Below, piece after piece: positions 40,028 through 53,200 of a stretch of DNA of 64,000 bases (position 1 is the stretch's first letter; each line of letters starts with the position of its first letter). Origin of the DNA: Aureobasidium sp. EXF-3400. Its lineage: Eukaryota; Ascomycota; Dothideomycetes; Dothideales; Saccotheciaceae. The position numbers and the translations under genes are program-made. The stretch is from assembly GCA_024195585.1 (NCBI GenBank), contig SWBL01000031.1, positions 124,001 to 188,000 of the forward strand, read 5' to 3'. The notes under the pieces are model-generated. The model did not search any database and had not been told where the DNA came from. It saw nothing but the letters and a program-made list of their open reading frames with translations.

Positions 40028-41082
40028 AATCGGCTTACAATAGATCCGCGAACTAGAAAAAGCATGGAAACGGGTTACATATGTGCACACATGAGGAGTT
40101 TTTCTTTTTTCACTTTTCACGAAATGGCGTTTCCGGCGACTACTGGGAGGCGAAAACTAGGGAAAGCAGCACAAATTGCTGTGGGCCTTACAATCATCAT
40201 ACAAGGGTTGGAGGCATACAGTACATTACTTTTCTGATGGCATTCTGGTAGCATGATATCCTTTTGTCATTTTTGGTGGGGAGGGGGGTCCTTCTATTTT
40301 TCCCTTAGTTACTATTTTGTATATACAGCATACAGTGTTTCAAGCATCATTCATTGCTCACTCGTACTAGCTAGGAAATTGTATGTAAGAAGCGAACAAC
40401 GATAGTCTTTACCTAAGTATTCTTGTGTTTTCGATGAGTGCGTTCGAACAGAGCCTTAGGCATGACTGTTCATAAGGTTGGGTACGACTGGAATTGTTGG
40501 CAGGTGCTTGATCAATGGCACGAGCCGATGTCTGCCAAGTGATGCCACCCACGACTTCCTCTCTTGGAGAAAGAAAAGATGCGGATACCTAACTTGCAGA
40601 ACGAAACAGCATCAAGTGAGCTGTTGTTCGAACGACTTTTGACAGACATGTCCCTGGATTCAAGGTTTTCGTATACATACGCTTTGGGGGCATGCGTCTC
40701 GTCTTGATATGTGGGAAGATTGTAAAGTCGATTTGAAGCTGCTCAGAACCTGCTCCGGCGACATGTGATGCATTGATCGCTACAGCTGAATATTCAGGAA
40801 GGGCTTGAAGGAGTGAACAAGTTGGGAAGGCATGGCTTCCTATCATCTTCCCAAATGCGACTTACTCCGGCGCTCGGCAAGGTTGGAATTCCGTCGACAT
40901 CACGATCATCAGGAAAGAGCACCCAGCATTGTTCCTTCCAACTTACGATCTTGGCCTGGCTTTGTTTACATCTCACAACTGAGCTTCTATCCATCTCTTC
41001 TTCTTCACTCACCAACTACAAAACATCGCGGTTATCCCTTATCAAACGACAACTATTACTCAGGAGTATTCCAGCTTTCACA
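40028..41082. other. Intergenic, 3' flank and promoter
   Basis: About 1 kb. The left half is AT-rich and the right half has pyrimidine-rich promoter-like sequence before 41083. Frames of up to about 112 codons lack domain character. Confidence 0.5.
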
Positions 41083-42721
41083 ATGACAGAAGAACAGCTT
41101 TCCCGTTTCAGAGAACAGATGCCTGGTGAGGACGAGATGCCCTTGATGTGAGTCTGCTTGGTTGATCCCACTGTGTTTGCCTGTATGTTGACCATCGAAA
41201 AGTGATCAACAAATTCTTGATCAGATTGTTACTGGGGCTTCAAGTGTCAACCCGGAACAGCAAGACGCTGCATCACCTCCTCGTCAGTCCTCAGAGCCCG
41301 CTCAACAGTCATCGCAACCTGGACTCCAATCTACAGAACCTGGCGACGGCCAAGCTCCACCTGCCAATACTTCTTCCACTGGCCCGTCTGAAGAATGTAA
41401 AGAATGTGGCAAACCTGTATGCACATGTTTTCCTGTGCGCGAGACCCGATCAACGCCCACATCCGCCAATCACTCGCCAACACGCACGCAGGGTCAGGCT
41501 AGCACTGCATCAGCCCCTCTGCCTGACGTGAATGTTCCAACCACCGGCCCAACCCATATCAGATTCGAAGATCCCGTCGACAACAGGACTGGGGCAAGCA
41601 CAAACGTAACACCACTGCCGGTATTGGCAACGGAGCCAGACCATCCACAGACCCGTTACGCTGCCGCACAGCGAAGAGTTGATCTTGCCAACATCGCTGT
41701 CGACGCAGCACTAACGCATTCTATTCATGCCCATGTCAATCTGCGCTTTGCTGAGGCCAACGCTAATTATGCAAACACCAGTAATCATGATCAAGCCCAT
41801 GAGGCTCTGGGGAATGCTCAACGGGCTATTTCACATGCCGACGATGCTTGGCTAGAGAGCCAGCTGGAATTGTTGCAAGCACATGTTGCTCGCCACCACG
41901 CAGAGTCCGATGCCAGACACGCTGGCTATGCTCATGCCAGTACTAGTCTGTCCGCGCTTCAGCAAGGGATCCCTAGCCAGGAGTTGGACTCCGATCTCCA
42001 GCAACAAACTTCCCAGAATGATGGCGATCAGCAGAAAGAGAGATGGAAGGGCAAGGGTAGAGCTGTCAGTTTCGAGTCTTCATCTGCCGATCAGCAGAAA
42101 AAGACATTGGAGGGCAAGGATAAAGCTGAAAAGCCTGACTCTTCATCTGCCGCCAGCAAGCGTACTCTGATTCCGTTCAAGATCGTCAAACGCGTTTTCC
42201 GTCGTGGACTTCCCAACGAGCAACCTTCGCCGCAGAAGCCCGAACGTTCCCAATCTGAGCCCACGTTGCAGCCGTCCATCCCTACGCACAATGCCAGCAG
42301 TTCACAGCCCGCGGACCACAAGCTTGTCATTGCCAATGGTTCAGGAACTGACAAGAATGGCTCAGGAAGTGGCAATGTCGGTGCTTCAGAATCCAAGAAG
42401 AAGGACGGCGCAGAGGATGGCAACCCAGACGGAACTCAAGTTTCAGAAGACACTCGCAAAGCAGAGGAAACTGGCAACCCACAGAGTCCTGGCAGCTCCA
42501 CGAGCCCTGGCAACAACACGAGTCCTGACAACTTGCAGACTCCTGGCAGCTCCACGAGTCCTAACAACTCCACGAGTCCTAACAATATCCCTCCAGGTGG
42601 AAACGGCAGTATCCCTCCAGGTGGAGATGGCAGTATCCCTCCTGGTGGAAATGGCAAGAAACCGGGGCTTCTTCGCAAGATGAGTTCCGACCTCTTGAGC
42701 AAGCTGAAGACCAAGAAGTGA
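41083..42721 (+). CDS. Hypothetical protein with Cys cluster, His/Ala-rich helix and repeats
   Basis: A protein of about 527 residues. Exons are 41083-41147 and 41203-42721; the 55 bp intron joins EDEMPL-IDQQILDQIVTG. I do not recognise a family. In order it has a Gln/Pro/Ser-rich region, a small cluster EECKECGKPVCTCFP (C-x2-C-x4-C-x-C, around residues 94-108) that could bind zinc, and a long Ala/His-rich helical segment (YAAAQRRVDLANIAVDAAL through about residue 320). Two degenerate copies of a QQK-x-x-x-x-GK-x-(K/R)A unit follow. Then come tandem SPGSSTSP/SPNN units, three GxGSIPPGG-type units and a basic tail (LLRKMSSDLLSKLKTKK). The repeats make length variation likely. The composition suggests a disordered scaffold. 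No operon-like context is seen. Confidence 0.65.
42595..42657 (+). repeat. In-frame 21-24 bp repeat coding IPPGG(N/D)G
   Basis: Near-identical units coding IPPGG-N/D-G-S are repeated three times inside the preceding gene, next to Ser-Thr-Ser-Pro repeats. This is a coding minisatellite. Confidence 0.75.
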
Positions 42722-43333
42722 TGTGTCACACCGAGACTAGTGTTTTGTTTTCTCTTCAACGCGAGGTCTCTGGGGGGTGTGGTTTTCTCTTATCGTGTGA
42801 AGTCGAGTTGTCGGTCTTTTTCTCAAGCCTGGTGAGACTTTGATGCATGTCGTCTGTCTTTTACTCTTATCGGTTGAAGGGTTGATACATTCCTTTTGAG
42901 GTATTCCAATCACATTCTTGTCTGTTTCCCTTTTGTCATACCATACTCTGCCTTCTTGCTACTCGTCTCAAGAGTTTCCTTCGTGCTAGATTTTATCGTT
43001 CCGTCGAATACACGCATTTTCCCTGCGTGGTCTTATAGATCAACGTGGAGAGAAGAGCAACGTAAGCAGCAAACATCTTGATTGGTCTTTGGGGGAATAT
43101 ACAGAAAAACCATGAGAAAAATCCACAAACGAAAGAAACGACAAACGAGAAAAAAAATTAAAGGAAGAGACAAGAACTATAAACAAACAAAGAAGAAGAC
43201 CCGAAAAAAAACACGAAGGAGAAAGACAACATTACCTCCCTGTGTTTCCTTGATCCTTCTCCATCTCTTTCAAAAACAATAATGTGCTATAGGGAAAAAA
43301 ATTATAGATGAAGAGAGAAACCCAGAACAGATT
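42722..43333. other. Convergent 3' spacer with polypurine tract
   Basis: This spacer lies between two convergent genes. From about 43095 to 43240 the plus strand is over 80 per cent A+G, with many AAAA and GAAGAA runs. The 66-codon Lys/Arg-rich frame there is a by-product of this composition. Confidence 0.55.
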
Positions 43334-46300
43334 CTACTTGGCCTGATAAACACCAGAAACAACCCTCCTGACCTCGGCAACTCTCTTCCAGTTCCCACCT
43401 TCGGCAGTCGCCAAACTCTCGTCCGCGAAGGGATCGGCTTCCTTGGCTTCTTCCTTGGCACTGATTCCTAGTCCTGTTCCCAAGTCTGCACCAACGACTT
43501 CCCATTTGGCCTCGATGTGTCCGGGCTTGGCTTCTCCCTCTGGAGTCTGGAAGCGAGCGAGCAGTTTTCCAGGAGTAGAGGACAGAGTGATGTTGCCGAG
43601 TTGCCAGTAAATCAGATTCTTGGTCTTGTCAAAGTTGCCGACTGGCTTGGAGAGGCAGGTGCTGGCTTTGGAGGTGGGGTCGAGGTAAAGCATCAAGACG
43701 ACGTTTTGCAGGGTGACGCTGGTTTGACCGGCAGGCAGGGTAAATGCTGGGTTCAGGCTGTAGCTGAGAATAGCAGAGGTCTGCGTTGGCTCAATCTTCC
43801 AGGCAGGAGTTAGGAGAAGAGGTGCAGCGGTTGCGCCAGGGTTGGAAACTTGGTACTTAAAAGCCACGGCGGTCTTGGAGATGCCGCCGAGGTTGACGCT
43901 GTACTCGCCAGATTGCTCACTAGCAGCAGTCAAGAAGGCAGGGTTAGGAGCCACCTTTTCCAGGCTGGAGAACCCATCTACGCGGATGTTCTCATGGCCA
44001 AAGGGAGATGTGAAGTTGGTTGGGTTGTAGGCAAGTGCAATCTCACCAATGGTGACGCTACGTGTGAGTTGACCTTGTTCGAACCAAGCGCTCACGGTCT
44101 CAATGATGGAGCTGTTAAGACCAGGCTCATGCAGATCGGGATGCTTGTTGGTCTGGCTCTGCGAACTGCTGAGAGAACGACCGGAGCGAATGGAGCCTGC
44201 GTCATAGTCGCTTTCACCGATACGCGAGGCTGGGCGTGCAAAGACGTTGGCTGCAATGGCTTGAGCGGAGCCTTGGAAGGGCGAGAAGGCAGACGATGAT
44301 GACGCGAAGCCGGGGGACGAGGGGCTCTGGGCAGTGGGCAAAGACGAAGTCGAGATCTCCAGAGGTGCTCGTGTCGTCTCGTGGGTTTGCAATGCAGGCG
44401 AGATGGTACGGACAGGCTCTTCTTCGGTAGTGACATCCGGAGTGGTGACTGGAGATTGACCGTATACACTAGCGCGCATGTCACGACGGCCACGGACAGT
44501 TCCTGCTCTGCGCGAGGTCGGAGGAGGAGCTTGCATCTTGAGTGTGTTGGCCATAGTAGTAAGAGCAGCGTCTCCGCCCTCTTCAGCAATGGGAGCGTTG
44601 CGAATGTCCAGCTTGAACGAGGGCTGGCTGGCATCGTTTGCATCCGCGGCCTCTCGTTCAGCCTGCGAGATGGCATCGAAGGCAGCCGGCGGTTCAGAGA
44701 AGCCTTGGTTGTCGCGGATGGGCTACAGGAGTCAGTCATTGAAGATCAAATAGGATAGGAATAGACTGACCTGCGTAGGCTGTGTGGGTTGCATGGGCTG
44801 CATAGTCGAAGGAAATTCAGAGGCAAATGGTTGTGAAGTAGATTGGGCGGGCAATGAGGTTTGCGAAGGCTGCAGAGGCTCCTGCAACTGCGAGCTGCTG
44901 CTCTGCTGGAAGGGTTGGTGACTGCTCTGCTGGAAGGATTGGTGGCTGCTCTGCTGGTAGGATTGGTGGTTTGGCTCGGGAGCAAGGCCAGCAGCAGCCA
45001 ACGACAGGGCAGAGCCATCAATAGGTGGTAATTCCTTGTCGCCGTTGGCAGTGCCACGGTGCGATGAGTTGGTGTTACGCAGAGGAGAACGAGGGCGGGT
45101 GGGCTCTTCACTCTCTTCAAGTGGTGTGGGCAGGTCGGTGTTGCGTCCAAATCTACTGGACAGCGAGTTGAAAGCCGATGGCCTAGACGGCTTGCGCTCT
45201 GGCGACTCGGACGCTCTGTCGGGAATCATCTTGCTCTCACGGTTCTTTCGCCCAAGCAATGTGCCCAATCTCTTCAAACCCTTGCCAGACTTCTGCTTCT
45301 CAGGTTCTGAAGCGCGTTCTGCCGGTGCTGTGACTTTGTCAGTTCATCTTCGCCAGCCATTTGTCACCATCAAGCTTACCACTTCCCGAGCGCATACTTG
45401 CGCCATCGTCGTGGTGCGAGCTAGGACCCAGCGAAGGAGGAACGAAAATGGATTGGCGGTTTCTGGCCTTTGGCTCTCTCGGTACCATGTCTCCGCTAGA
45501 GACACGCAGCGCGTATGTCTTGATCTCATCCGCCGTCTCGACATTCAACAAGATGTTCAGCACAGATTCAGCCGACACTCTCGTCTTCTCAATCGCGTCA
45601 ATCTCGTGGGTTTGGAATTGAGTGAGGACATCTCTGAGATGGTTCAGTCTGCTCTCATCGAGGGATTGCAGCGATTCGAAGACGTAGGGCGATTGAGAAG
45701 ACCATTGCGATTGTGCGCCCTCGAGCTCAGAGTCGGCGCGAGACGCGTTGTTGGATCCCTTGTTGTTCAAACGTTCCGACTTCTTCTGGGCATTCTCGAC
45801 GTCGCGGGCCATAGAGGCGAGGTTGCCCTGTATGGTCGACATAGCCTGCATCTCGCGATTGGTCGAGGCAAAGTCGCGTAGTGGTCGCTCAACGTCGACT
45901 TCAATTCTCTGGGCCAGTACTTGGTGCGAATCGGCCAGCGTCTCGAGTGCAGAGGTCAGGGTAGTCCATGGTACTGAGAAGATGCTGGGACAAGGCGCGT
46001 CAGTAATTGATGGTACGTTGTCGGGGTGGGTCATATACCCAAGGTCTTGAATCGAGTCGCCTGGAGGCGATCGTCTCGCAAGCTTGTGCAGGCCAGCCGA
46101 GTATTGTTCCTCAAGCCTCCTTCGCTCCTGCCTGGTATAAGCTCTTGTCGTGTCTGTGTGCTTCGTCTCGATCGTCTTACTTGGAGCCAGTCGGCAATGT
46201 CTGAATTGAGACGACCGACCTGTCGAACACGGTCGTTAAGAACATTGATGGCCTGGCCAGGCTCAAGAGCGGCCTGTAATCGCAAGTGTTAGCCCTTGCG

Positions 46301-46405
46301 CATTCGCTCTTGGCTTGTTGCTGTTCGTCGTCGTGTTGCAGGACTTGGACGCAGGCGCAGCACTTTGAGACATACCGCCATGGTTGGATACTCTTGTCTA
46401 TCCAT
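43334..46405 (-). CDS. SYP1: Syp1-like muniscin (F-BAR plus mu homology domain)
   Basis: An early endocytic adaptor of about 920 residues. Exons are 46405-46376, 46273-46181, 46127-46039, 45984-45380, 45327-44771 and 44722-43334, with introns of 102, 53, 54, 52 and 48 bp. The N-terminal F-BAR domain is read across the first exons: AALEPGQAINVLNDRVRQVGRL, then DWLQ-ERRRLEEQYSAGLHKLARR and DLG-IFSVPWTTLTSALETLADSHQ. A long Ser/Pro/Gln-rich linker includes three tandem HQ(S/P)(Y/F)QQSS units. The C-terminal part (from about residue 610, SIIETVSAWFEQGQLTRSVTIGEIALAY) is a muHD/SAFF domain that binds cargo and adaptors. Yeast Syp1 has the same order and marks endocytic sites and septins. A longer N-terminus is possible because the frame is open upstream of the ATG. 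Confidence 0.9.
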
Positions 46406-47280
46406 TGCGACTGATTTGCGCACCGACAAAGACCAATACGGGTAGGTACGAATAACTTGACAATGAGTGTGTTGTTTAGGTTCCTGCAAGAGAGGCAGGC
46501 ACGAACCATCCGCACCTGCCGGCACAGTGCACACCACAACGTCACAGCCGCGGTCCCATCGGGTCCGTCGCTTCCGCCAACTTGAACCACCTCTCACAGC
46601 ACGAACCATCTCCACACATTTGCAATAATCAGTCCAAGCCCGACCTCCCTCTTTGGGCCATCAAGAAGAAACTATGATTCTGCATACTGCCCAATTCTCA
46701 TGCCATGACTAACTTGACATCCATCAAGTTCACTTGAGCCCAGCCTGTCCTGTCCTCTAGCCCAGACCAAGACAGATTGACCCGAGTAAAGAGCTCAGAT
46801 GAACTACAACTAAGAAGCCAACGAAAAAAGAGAAGGTCTTGCTGGCAAGAGCAAAACGACATGGGTTCAAAGCAATGGTCCGAAAGAATCTAGGAAACAG
46901 AAGAAAGATCGAGTCCAATGTATCGCTATGCATGTAGTGCGTACAAGCAAACAAAGAAACAGAATAAAAATAACACGACCAAAATTTTGAAAAAGAAGAG
47001 AAAACAAAGCACAACGAGCCTGTTCCATGCTATTTCGCCAATCCAATGAATTCGAAAAAAAAAAAACTCCTTCTCCGTGCCCTTTGCTCCTCGCAAAAAG
47101 AACTTGTCATTGCAATGATGGGTCAAAAGAAAATGACACCGACCCAGTCAAAAGCATTCATAAAAGCACATTCTTCCAAACGCCTGTGCGCCTGATGACT
47201 TTCGTCTCCCTACAATCATCTTTGGTTCCACCGAAAATAAACCTGCTCTTTCTTTCCATACCGTCAGAACAGATTCGAGC
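46406..47280. other. Syp1 promoter and histidine kinase 3' flank
   Basis: About 0.9 kb. The right part is A-rich and probably the kinase 3' UTR. The left part holds Syp1 5' sequence, where an open frame continues upstream of its ATG. I see no other gene. Confidence 0.5.
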
Positions 47281-50200
47281 TCATTTCTTCTGCTTCATGA
47301 ACTCGATGGGTTGGCTGGGGTCCGAAGGATCCAGGTACGTCAACATCACGGTACTGAGCTCCTTGAAGTCGACTGGCTTGGTCACGTAGCTGTTGAATCC
47401 TGCATCTACGCACTTGGCGTAAACATCTCCCATGACGTTGGCGGATAGGGCCACGATTGGCAGGTAAGGTTGTTTGTTCTTCTTCTCCCACTTACGGATC
47501 TCCCGGCAAGTCTGATAACCGTCCTTGTTGGGCATGTGAAGATCACACTGATATTCATGTTAGTTCATGTTGATGATTGGGCCACCAAGAGCGTGCTTAC
47601 TAGAATGATGGAATAGTATCCGTGAGGATTGGCAAACACCTTTTCTGTACATTGTACACCATCCAATACTGTGTCGACCTTAACGTTAACCTTGCTGAGG
47701 AATTTGAGCAGGACCTGCAAAAATTGTTAGCCACACTCGGAGCGAGTCTACAACTGTTTCACTTACCATCTGGTTAACTCTGTTGTCTTCCACCAGCAGG
47801 ACTCGCTTGTTCTTGTTACCCAACCTGCGTATCATCTCTTCGTACACTTGCTTCTGGCTAACGGCCACCTGCTGTGCTGAATCCTGATTGCGATCGGTGC
47901 TCATCTCACGTTCCTTGCGTGGATCAAAGATGGCAGCAAACTTGCTTGGTTTCAGTGGCTTGAAGATGAACTGCATTCTCCTCTCCTTGGCCAGAGCATC
48001 ATAATCAAACTGCGGTGCTTGCTCAACAAGCTTTCGTCGTTGTTGCAAATCCGTAATGAGCACCAACTGCGTTGCTGAATGAGGAGGTGAAGTAAAGACT
48101 TGCTGTACAAAAGCAATGATCTCTGGTACCGATTGTAGAACCAGCACAATATGCGAAAATATCATTGGGTCGTCCCCACCGATCATTTTCTGGCATTCCA
48201 TCACATTCTCCCTCGCCGTAATCTTGTGAGGGATGTTTTTGGGCAGCGTCATGTCCATGTGTTGGACTGTTGCTTCACGGGCATGCTTGAGTGGGCACAC
48301 GACCAGGATAGAGTACATAGGAGGCAAATGGCTACCGCCAGGCGTAACCATTCGAATGGTGGCATGTGGTCCGCTTGCTTCGCTGGCAGCCGAACTTCCT
48401 GTATCGATACGGCTCAGCTTGCCTTCAGAAGGCATCGCCAGATCAATTGGTGGCGATAGCGACATGAGCGATGGATCGGGTACAAACGAAGATGCAGAAG
48501 ACCTGGTGGACTGGGCACTACCTACAGTACCGGCTCTGATGGATGGATCTGAGCTTCCAGAAGACGATGCGACTGGAGATGGTCGATCAAAGTCTGGAGA
48601 CGATACATCCATGCCATCTGACAATATCTTGGGCGAGGCCCTGAGAGGAAGGTTGAGCGTGTTTGATAGCCTGGGGTCTTGCGTTATTGTCGGCACAGGC
48701 GAGGGCGTCGTAGGCGTGACAGGCAGTAGTGCAGGGCCTGGAGTAGCAGGAGGTGGAGGCGGCTTGTCGTCTCCAGATGGTAAAGACGTTTTGATGACAA
48801 AAGTGAAGGTGGCACCTTTGCCAGGAACACCTCTTGCGTACATGTCACCTCCGTGCAGTTGGGCGAGTTGACGTGATATGACAAGTCCGAGTCCTGTTCC
48901 ACCGTGTTGGCGAGTACTACTTCCATCAATCTGACTGAAGCGTTTGAACAGATACTGTGCCTCCTTCTCTGTGAAGCCTTGGCCGGTATCCATTATCTCG
49001 AATCGGATGTACATTGAATCATCAGTAGGTAGGTTCTCTTCATCCTGTGGCACGCTGCAGCGAACAAAGACTTCACCAATCTGCGTGAATTTGATCGCAT
49101 TGCCGATGATGTTGAGCAGGATCTGGCGAATGCGGAAACGATCACCCTTGATTTGAGAAGGTACGTTAGGTTCGACCAGATAATTGAGCTCGAGTCCTTT
49201 ATCGATCGCCATGGCAGAAGTCAGATCGTTGACTTCTTCGATGAGAGAACGAACATGCATCCAATCCATATTAAGTTGAATCATGCCAGCCTCGGCCTTG
49301 GATAGATCGAGAATGTCATTGATAAGGCCACGCAATCCTTCGGTAGAGGCTCTGATGATGTTGACATGCTCCATTTGTTCCGAGGTCAAACTGCTGTCGA
49401 TCAAGAAGTTGACCATACCTGTGATACCATTGAGAGGCGTACGAATCTCGTGAGACATATTGCTCAAGAAACGAGACTTTTCATCCATGGTCTCCTTCAG
49501 GTCACGTTCTAGAGCCTTGTGGTCATTGATGTCGGTACAAGTACCATACCACGTCTCCTCTTCATCTTCTTGAAGATCGCGCTCTGCAAGGAGAACCCTA
49601 ACAAGATGCCACCTGTATTCGCCATCCTTTGAACGCAGCCTGACTTCTGTGGAATAAGAGGGCTTTCCATCAGCGTCTCTCGAGACCTTGAGGATACCGG
49701 TCGAAGCCAATTGAGAGAGTCTTGCCTGAGGCAGCTGAGTGGTAGGTGACGTGTTAAGGGGACTCGTAGGTGCGCGCTCTGTGTCTGAAGAGGCGGACGA
49801 TTGAGCAGAAGAAGAGTGGGCTCTTTGTGGCTCAGGCGGTACAGTAGTGGGGACATTAGTAGCATTTACCGAGTCGTTTTCGAAGGCCGGTAGCCTGCAC
49901 TTGACGATGTCATCTGGATGAACGTGCTCCATGAAGCCAATACCCAAAGCCTGAGACTCGTCTTGGCCAGAATAGTTCAGCCACTGTGAATTGCAAAAGG
50001 TGATACCCCTCGACTTGTTGACAGTGAAAACCACCTGAGGACTTGAGTTGGCTAAGGCTCGGTATTTGGCTTCGGAAGCAGCAGTTTCTTGCTGACGTGC
50101 GAGATTCAACTCAGCCATATGCTGTTCGTGGAAGTCCATATTGGTGCCAATCCAGTGAACGATATTTTGTTTCTTGTCCTTCAACGGTGCAGCTCGAACA

Positions 50201-53200
50201 TAGAACCATCGGTAATTACCATCGAATCGTTGCAGACGAATCTTTTGTTGCAGCTGTTGACCTGTCCGTAACGACCGGCTCCAGCTATCCATGTACTTGC
50301 TTCTGTCTTCGGCATGAATTGCCTGCCATGGTTCTTTCAAGACCTGCCTAGAATCATGCCCACGGTAAACCAGGAACTTAGAATTGACCCAGGTCAGAGC
50401 ACCAGAGCCAGGAGCAGCAGTGAAAATTTGTACAGGCAACGAGTCGATGATTGTACGCAATAATCGCTCAGAAGGTGGAGGCATATCCTCAGAAACAGAT
50501 GCTGTCCTGATATGAGTGGAGAGTCCAGGGCCTGGTGTAGTCGCAGCCGGAAGACCTTGGAAAGATGAGCTGAAATCAGCACCGTAGGAGTGCAGGACAG
50601 AGTGGCGCTTGTCTCCACCTTCTGCAACGATCGTTGGCGGAGGTGCGTTGCTTCGGAAGCTAGGCTTTCTGGAAACAGAATTCTCAGCAGTTCGTGGAGG
50701 ACTCTGCTCACGACCAACAGATCTGAATGGAGATTTGTCCTCTATTGTTGGACGTTGTTGCCTGGATCGTCGTTCGCTTTTCGGTGTCACCTGCTCTTCG
50801 TCGGTTCCGGAAATCGATATTCTCTTGCTCCTGTCCTTCGCAGGGGTGATCAAGGAAGTCTGATTGCCAGCGACGCCTGCTGATCGATGCTTTTTGGCGT
50901 CGAAGTAGCTGTCAACAATCTCCGATCCGCGCAGACCAGCTGGAGTACCAGCCACCGACTTGTTACTGGAATTGAGTCCGAATGCTGACGGATCCCATCC
51001 AGGGGTTCCGACTATGGAACCAGAAGGGCTATGGCGTGATCGACCAGAGTAATCAGAGGGACTGGTCATACTACCTGATATAGAACCTGCCACCTCGTCC
51101 AGGTCCGCACGGATGAGATCTTCAAGGTTTCCAGGCGCGATATTGAGAGGTGCAAAGCCGACATTGTGTCCCGAGATAGACTTGCGGTGCCGGATACCCA
51201 TAGCTTGGTTGTGCGCATTAGTGTATTGATGAGCCATGTAATAAGAAGTCGCAAGGTGCGGCCCAAGGAGTTTGAGCGATTGTACTAGGTTCTGAGGGTA
51301 GGGTACTGCAGGACTGAGAATCGAAAGAATGGCAATTGGAGCTCTTCGCTCGCCGGACGATACTTGTGAGACTGATTGTGCCCGACTGTCCGGACGAGCC
51401 TCTGGATTGGGAGATTGATAGTTGTGCATTATTGGCGATAGGGTTGGATGGATAAGAGGGATGTGCACGACAGTATGAGCACGGTCGACACCAATAGCCT
51501 CTACCGGTTCTAAATGTGAATAGTCATGAGTGGCCTCAGTTGGGTTGAAAGAGTCTTCGACGCTATCCTCTGCGACGAAGAATGGGTTGTTCTCTGGATC
51601 AGCTTGCATGGCAGGTGAAGGTGCGGGTGATTGAGCCCATGGCGAAGGTGGGTATTGCTCGTATTCTTCGTATGTTGAACCGCGTCGCTTGTTGTTGTCA
51701 ATCTGTGAGAAAAGTGTACGGAAGTTGCCAAGATGTTGAGGGGCCTTGCTAGTGCTTTGAGGTGGAAACGAAGATGATAGTGGTGGCTGCTGGCCACTCG
51801 CTTTTGTCGATCGTTGGCCGGATGAAGTGCTCTCCTCCTGTGAGCTATTCGAAGGACTCTGACTGTCTTGACCGTTGTTCGAATAGTCCCGGGTTAATGT
51901 TATCAGCTTGCCCCTTTCCAACACCCTATTGATACCGCTTGAATCAATGAGTCCGTCCAGCTCAGACTCCAGGCCTTTGAGGATGGGGTAGACAGCCAAT
52001 TGAGCGGGCTGGCTGAAGCCACCGACACTGCTGAACTCGGGTTCGCTGATGGATGTACTGCGGTAGTTGTGGTGAGTGCGATGGTCGAGACCTGGAGATG
52101 GCATCGGGGGGTTCGTCAGACTGGGAGCATGGCTGAGAGTGCGTGACAGGAGATTTGGCCGCAGCGTAGAACCAGGACGTTGCGGTGTGTCTGCAGAAGT
52201 ATGTCCAGCGTAAGAATGGCGAGATTCAAGGTTTGGACGAATGCGACTGAGAGGAGACGGATCTGGAGTAGAACGTGGAGGCAGGGACACAATTAGGGGC
52301 GGCGGCGCCTGGTTTGAGGCCTGGCTTCCGTTTGAATCGTCCTCGCGGCCAGTAGCATTGAAAGTAGTCTTCTGACCCCATGGCACATTTTCAATATCAT
52401 TTGAATCGGCAGGCAGAGCAAGACTCGCACGATCCGCCTTGTAGACATCATTCATTATGTTTGCCACTGTTGACCACCAAGCCTCTAAGCCGGGCTCTGA
52501 GTTGAGCTGCAAGACAAGATCATAGACATTTGGGGTAGGGAAGCGAGGGTCCTGGTTCGGGCCGAACTCGAAGCCTTGGGGAGCAAAAGCAGCACCAGTA
52601 GCGGCAGGAGTGGTTGCGCCAGACATGGGAGCACCGCCAGGAGTGCTGCTATCACCAGATTGTGCAGCCGAGACGGTTGGCGACAGGGCTGTGAAAGGTT
52701 GGTGAAACGAAGACGACCATGTGCGTGGGGTACCAGGGACGTATGGGAAAGGATACGAGGGTGTGCGCAAGGGCATGGCAGCCGGAGTAGCAGCGGTGCT
52801 TCCACGGATGGTACGAGACGATGAAGATGTCGACTCGGTAGATGCAGTCTGAGTTGTAGCCAGAGGACTGCTGAAGGCGGCGGTCAGCGGGGAGACAGTG
52901 CCATGTTCCTCCTTGATGGGAGAAGGTCGACGAGGCACTTGGCCAGAAGTGCTGGAACGGCTGACGACAGGCGCAAGCGAATCGGGCTGAGGTTGGTACA
53001 ACTGCTGTTGCTGCTGCTGCTGAGCGGCTAAATTGGCCTTTGCCCGCTGCAAATTAGAAGTCATCCTGGCAGTGACAGCAGCACGCAAGCGTGCAATTTC
53101 TGCTTCATCAGGACTGACCGAAGGTGCGTTGATGTCTGGTGATTGAGATGGCTCGTTTATGGTGGGAGCTTTTGAGCTGAGTGGCGGCGAGGGACGCAGT

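Noticed and set aside
43082..43282. A Lys/Arg-rich 66-codon frame resembling a basic nuclear peptide
   Set aside because: It is the translation of a polypurine tract in a 3' spacer.
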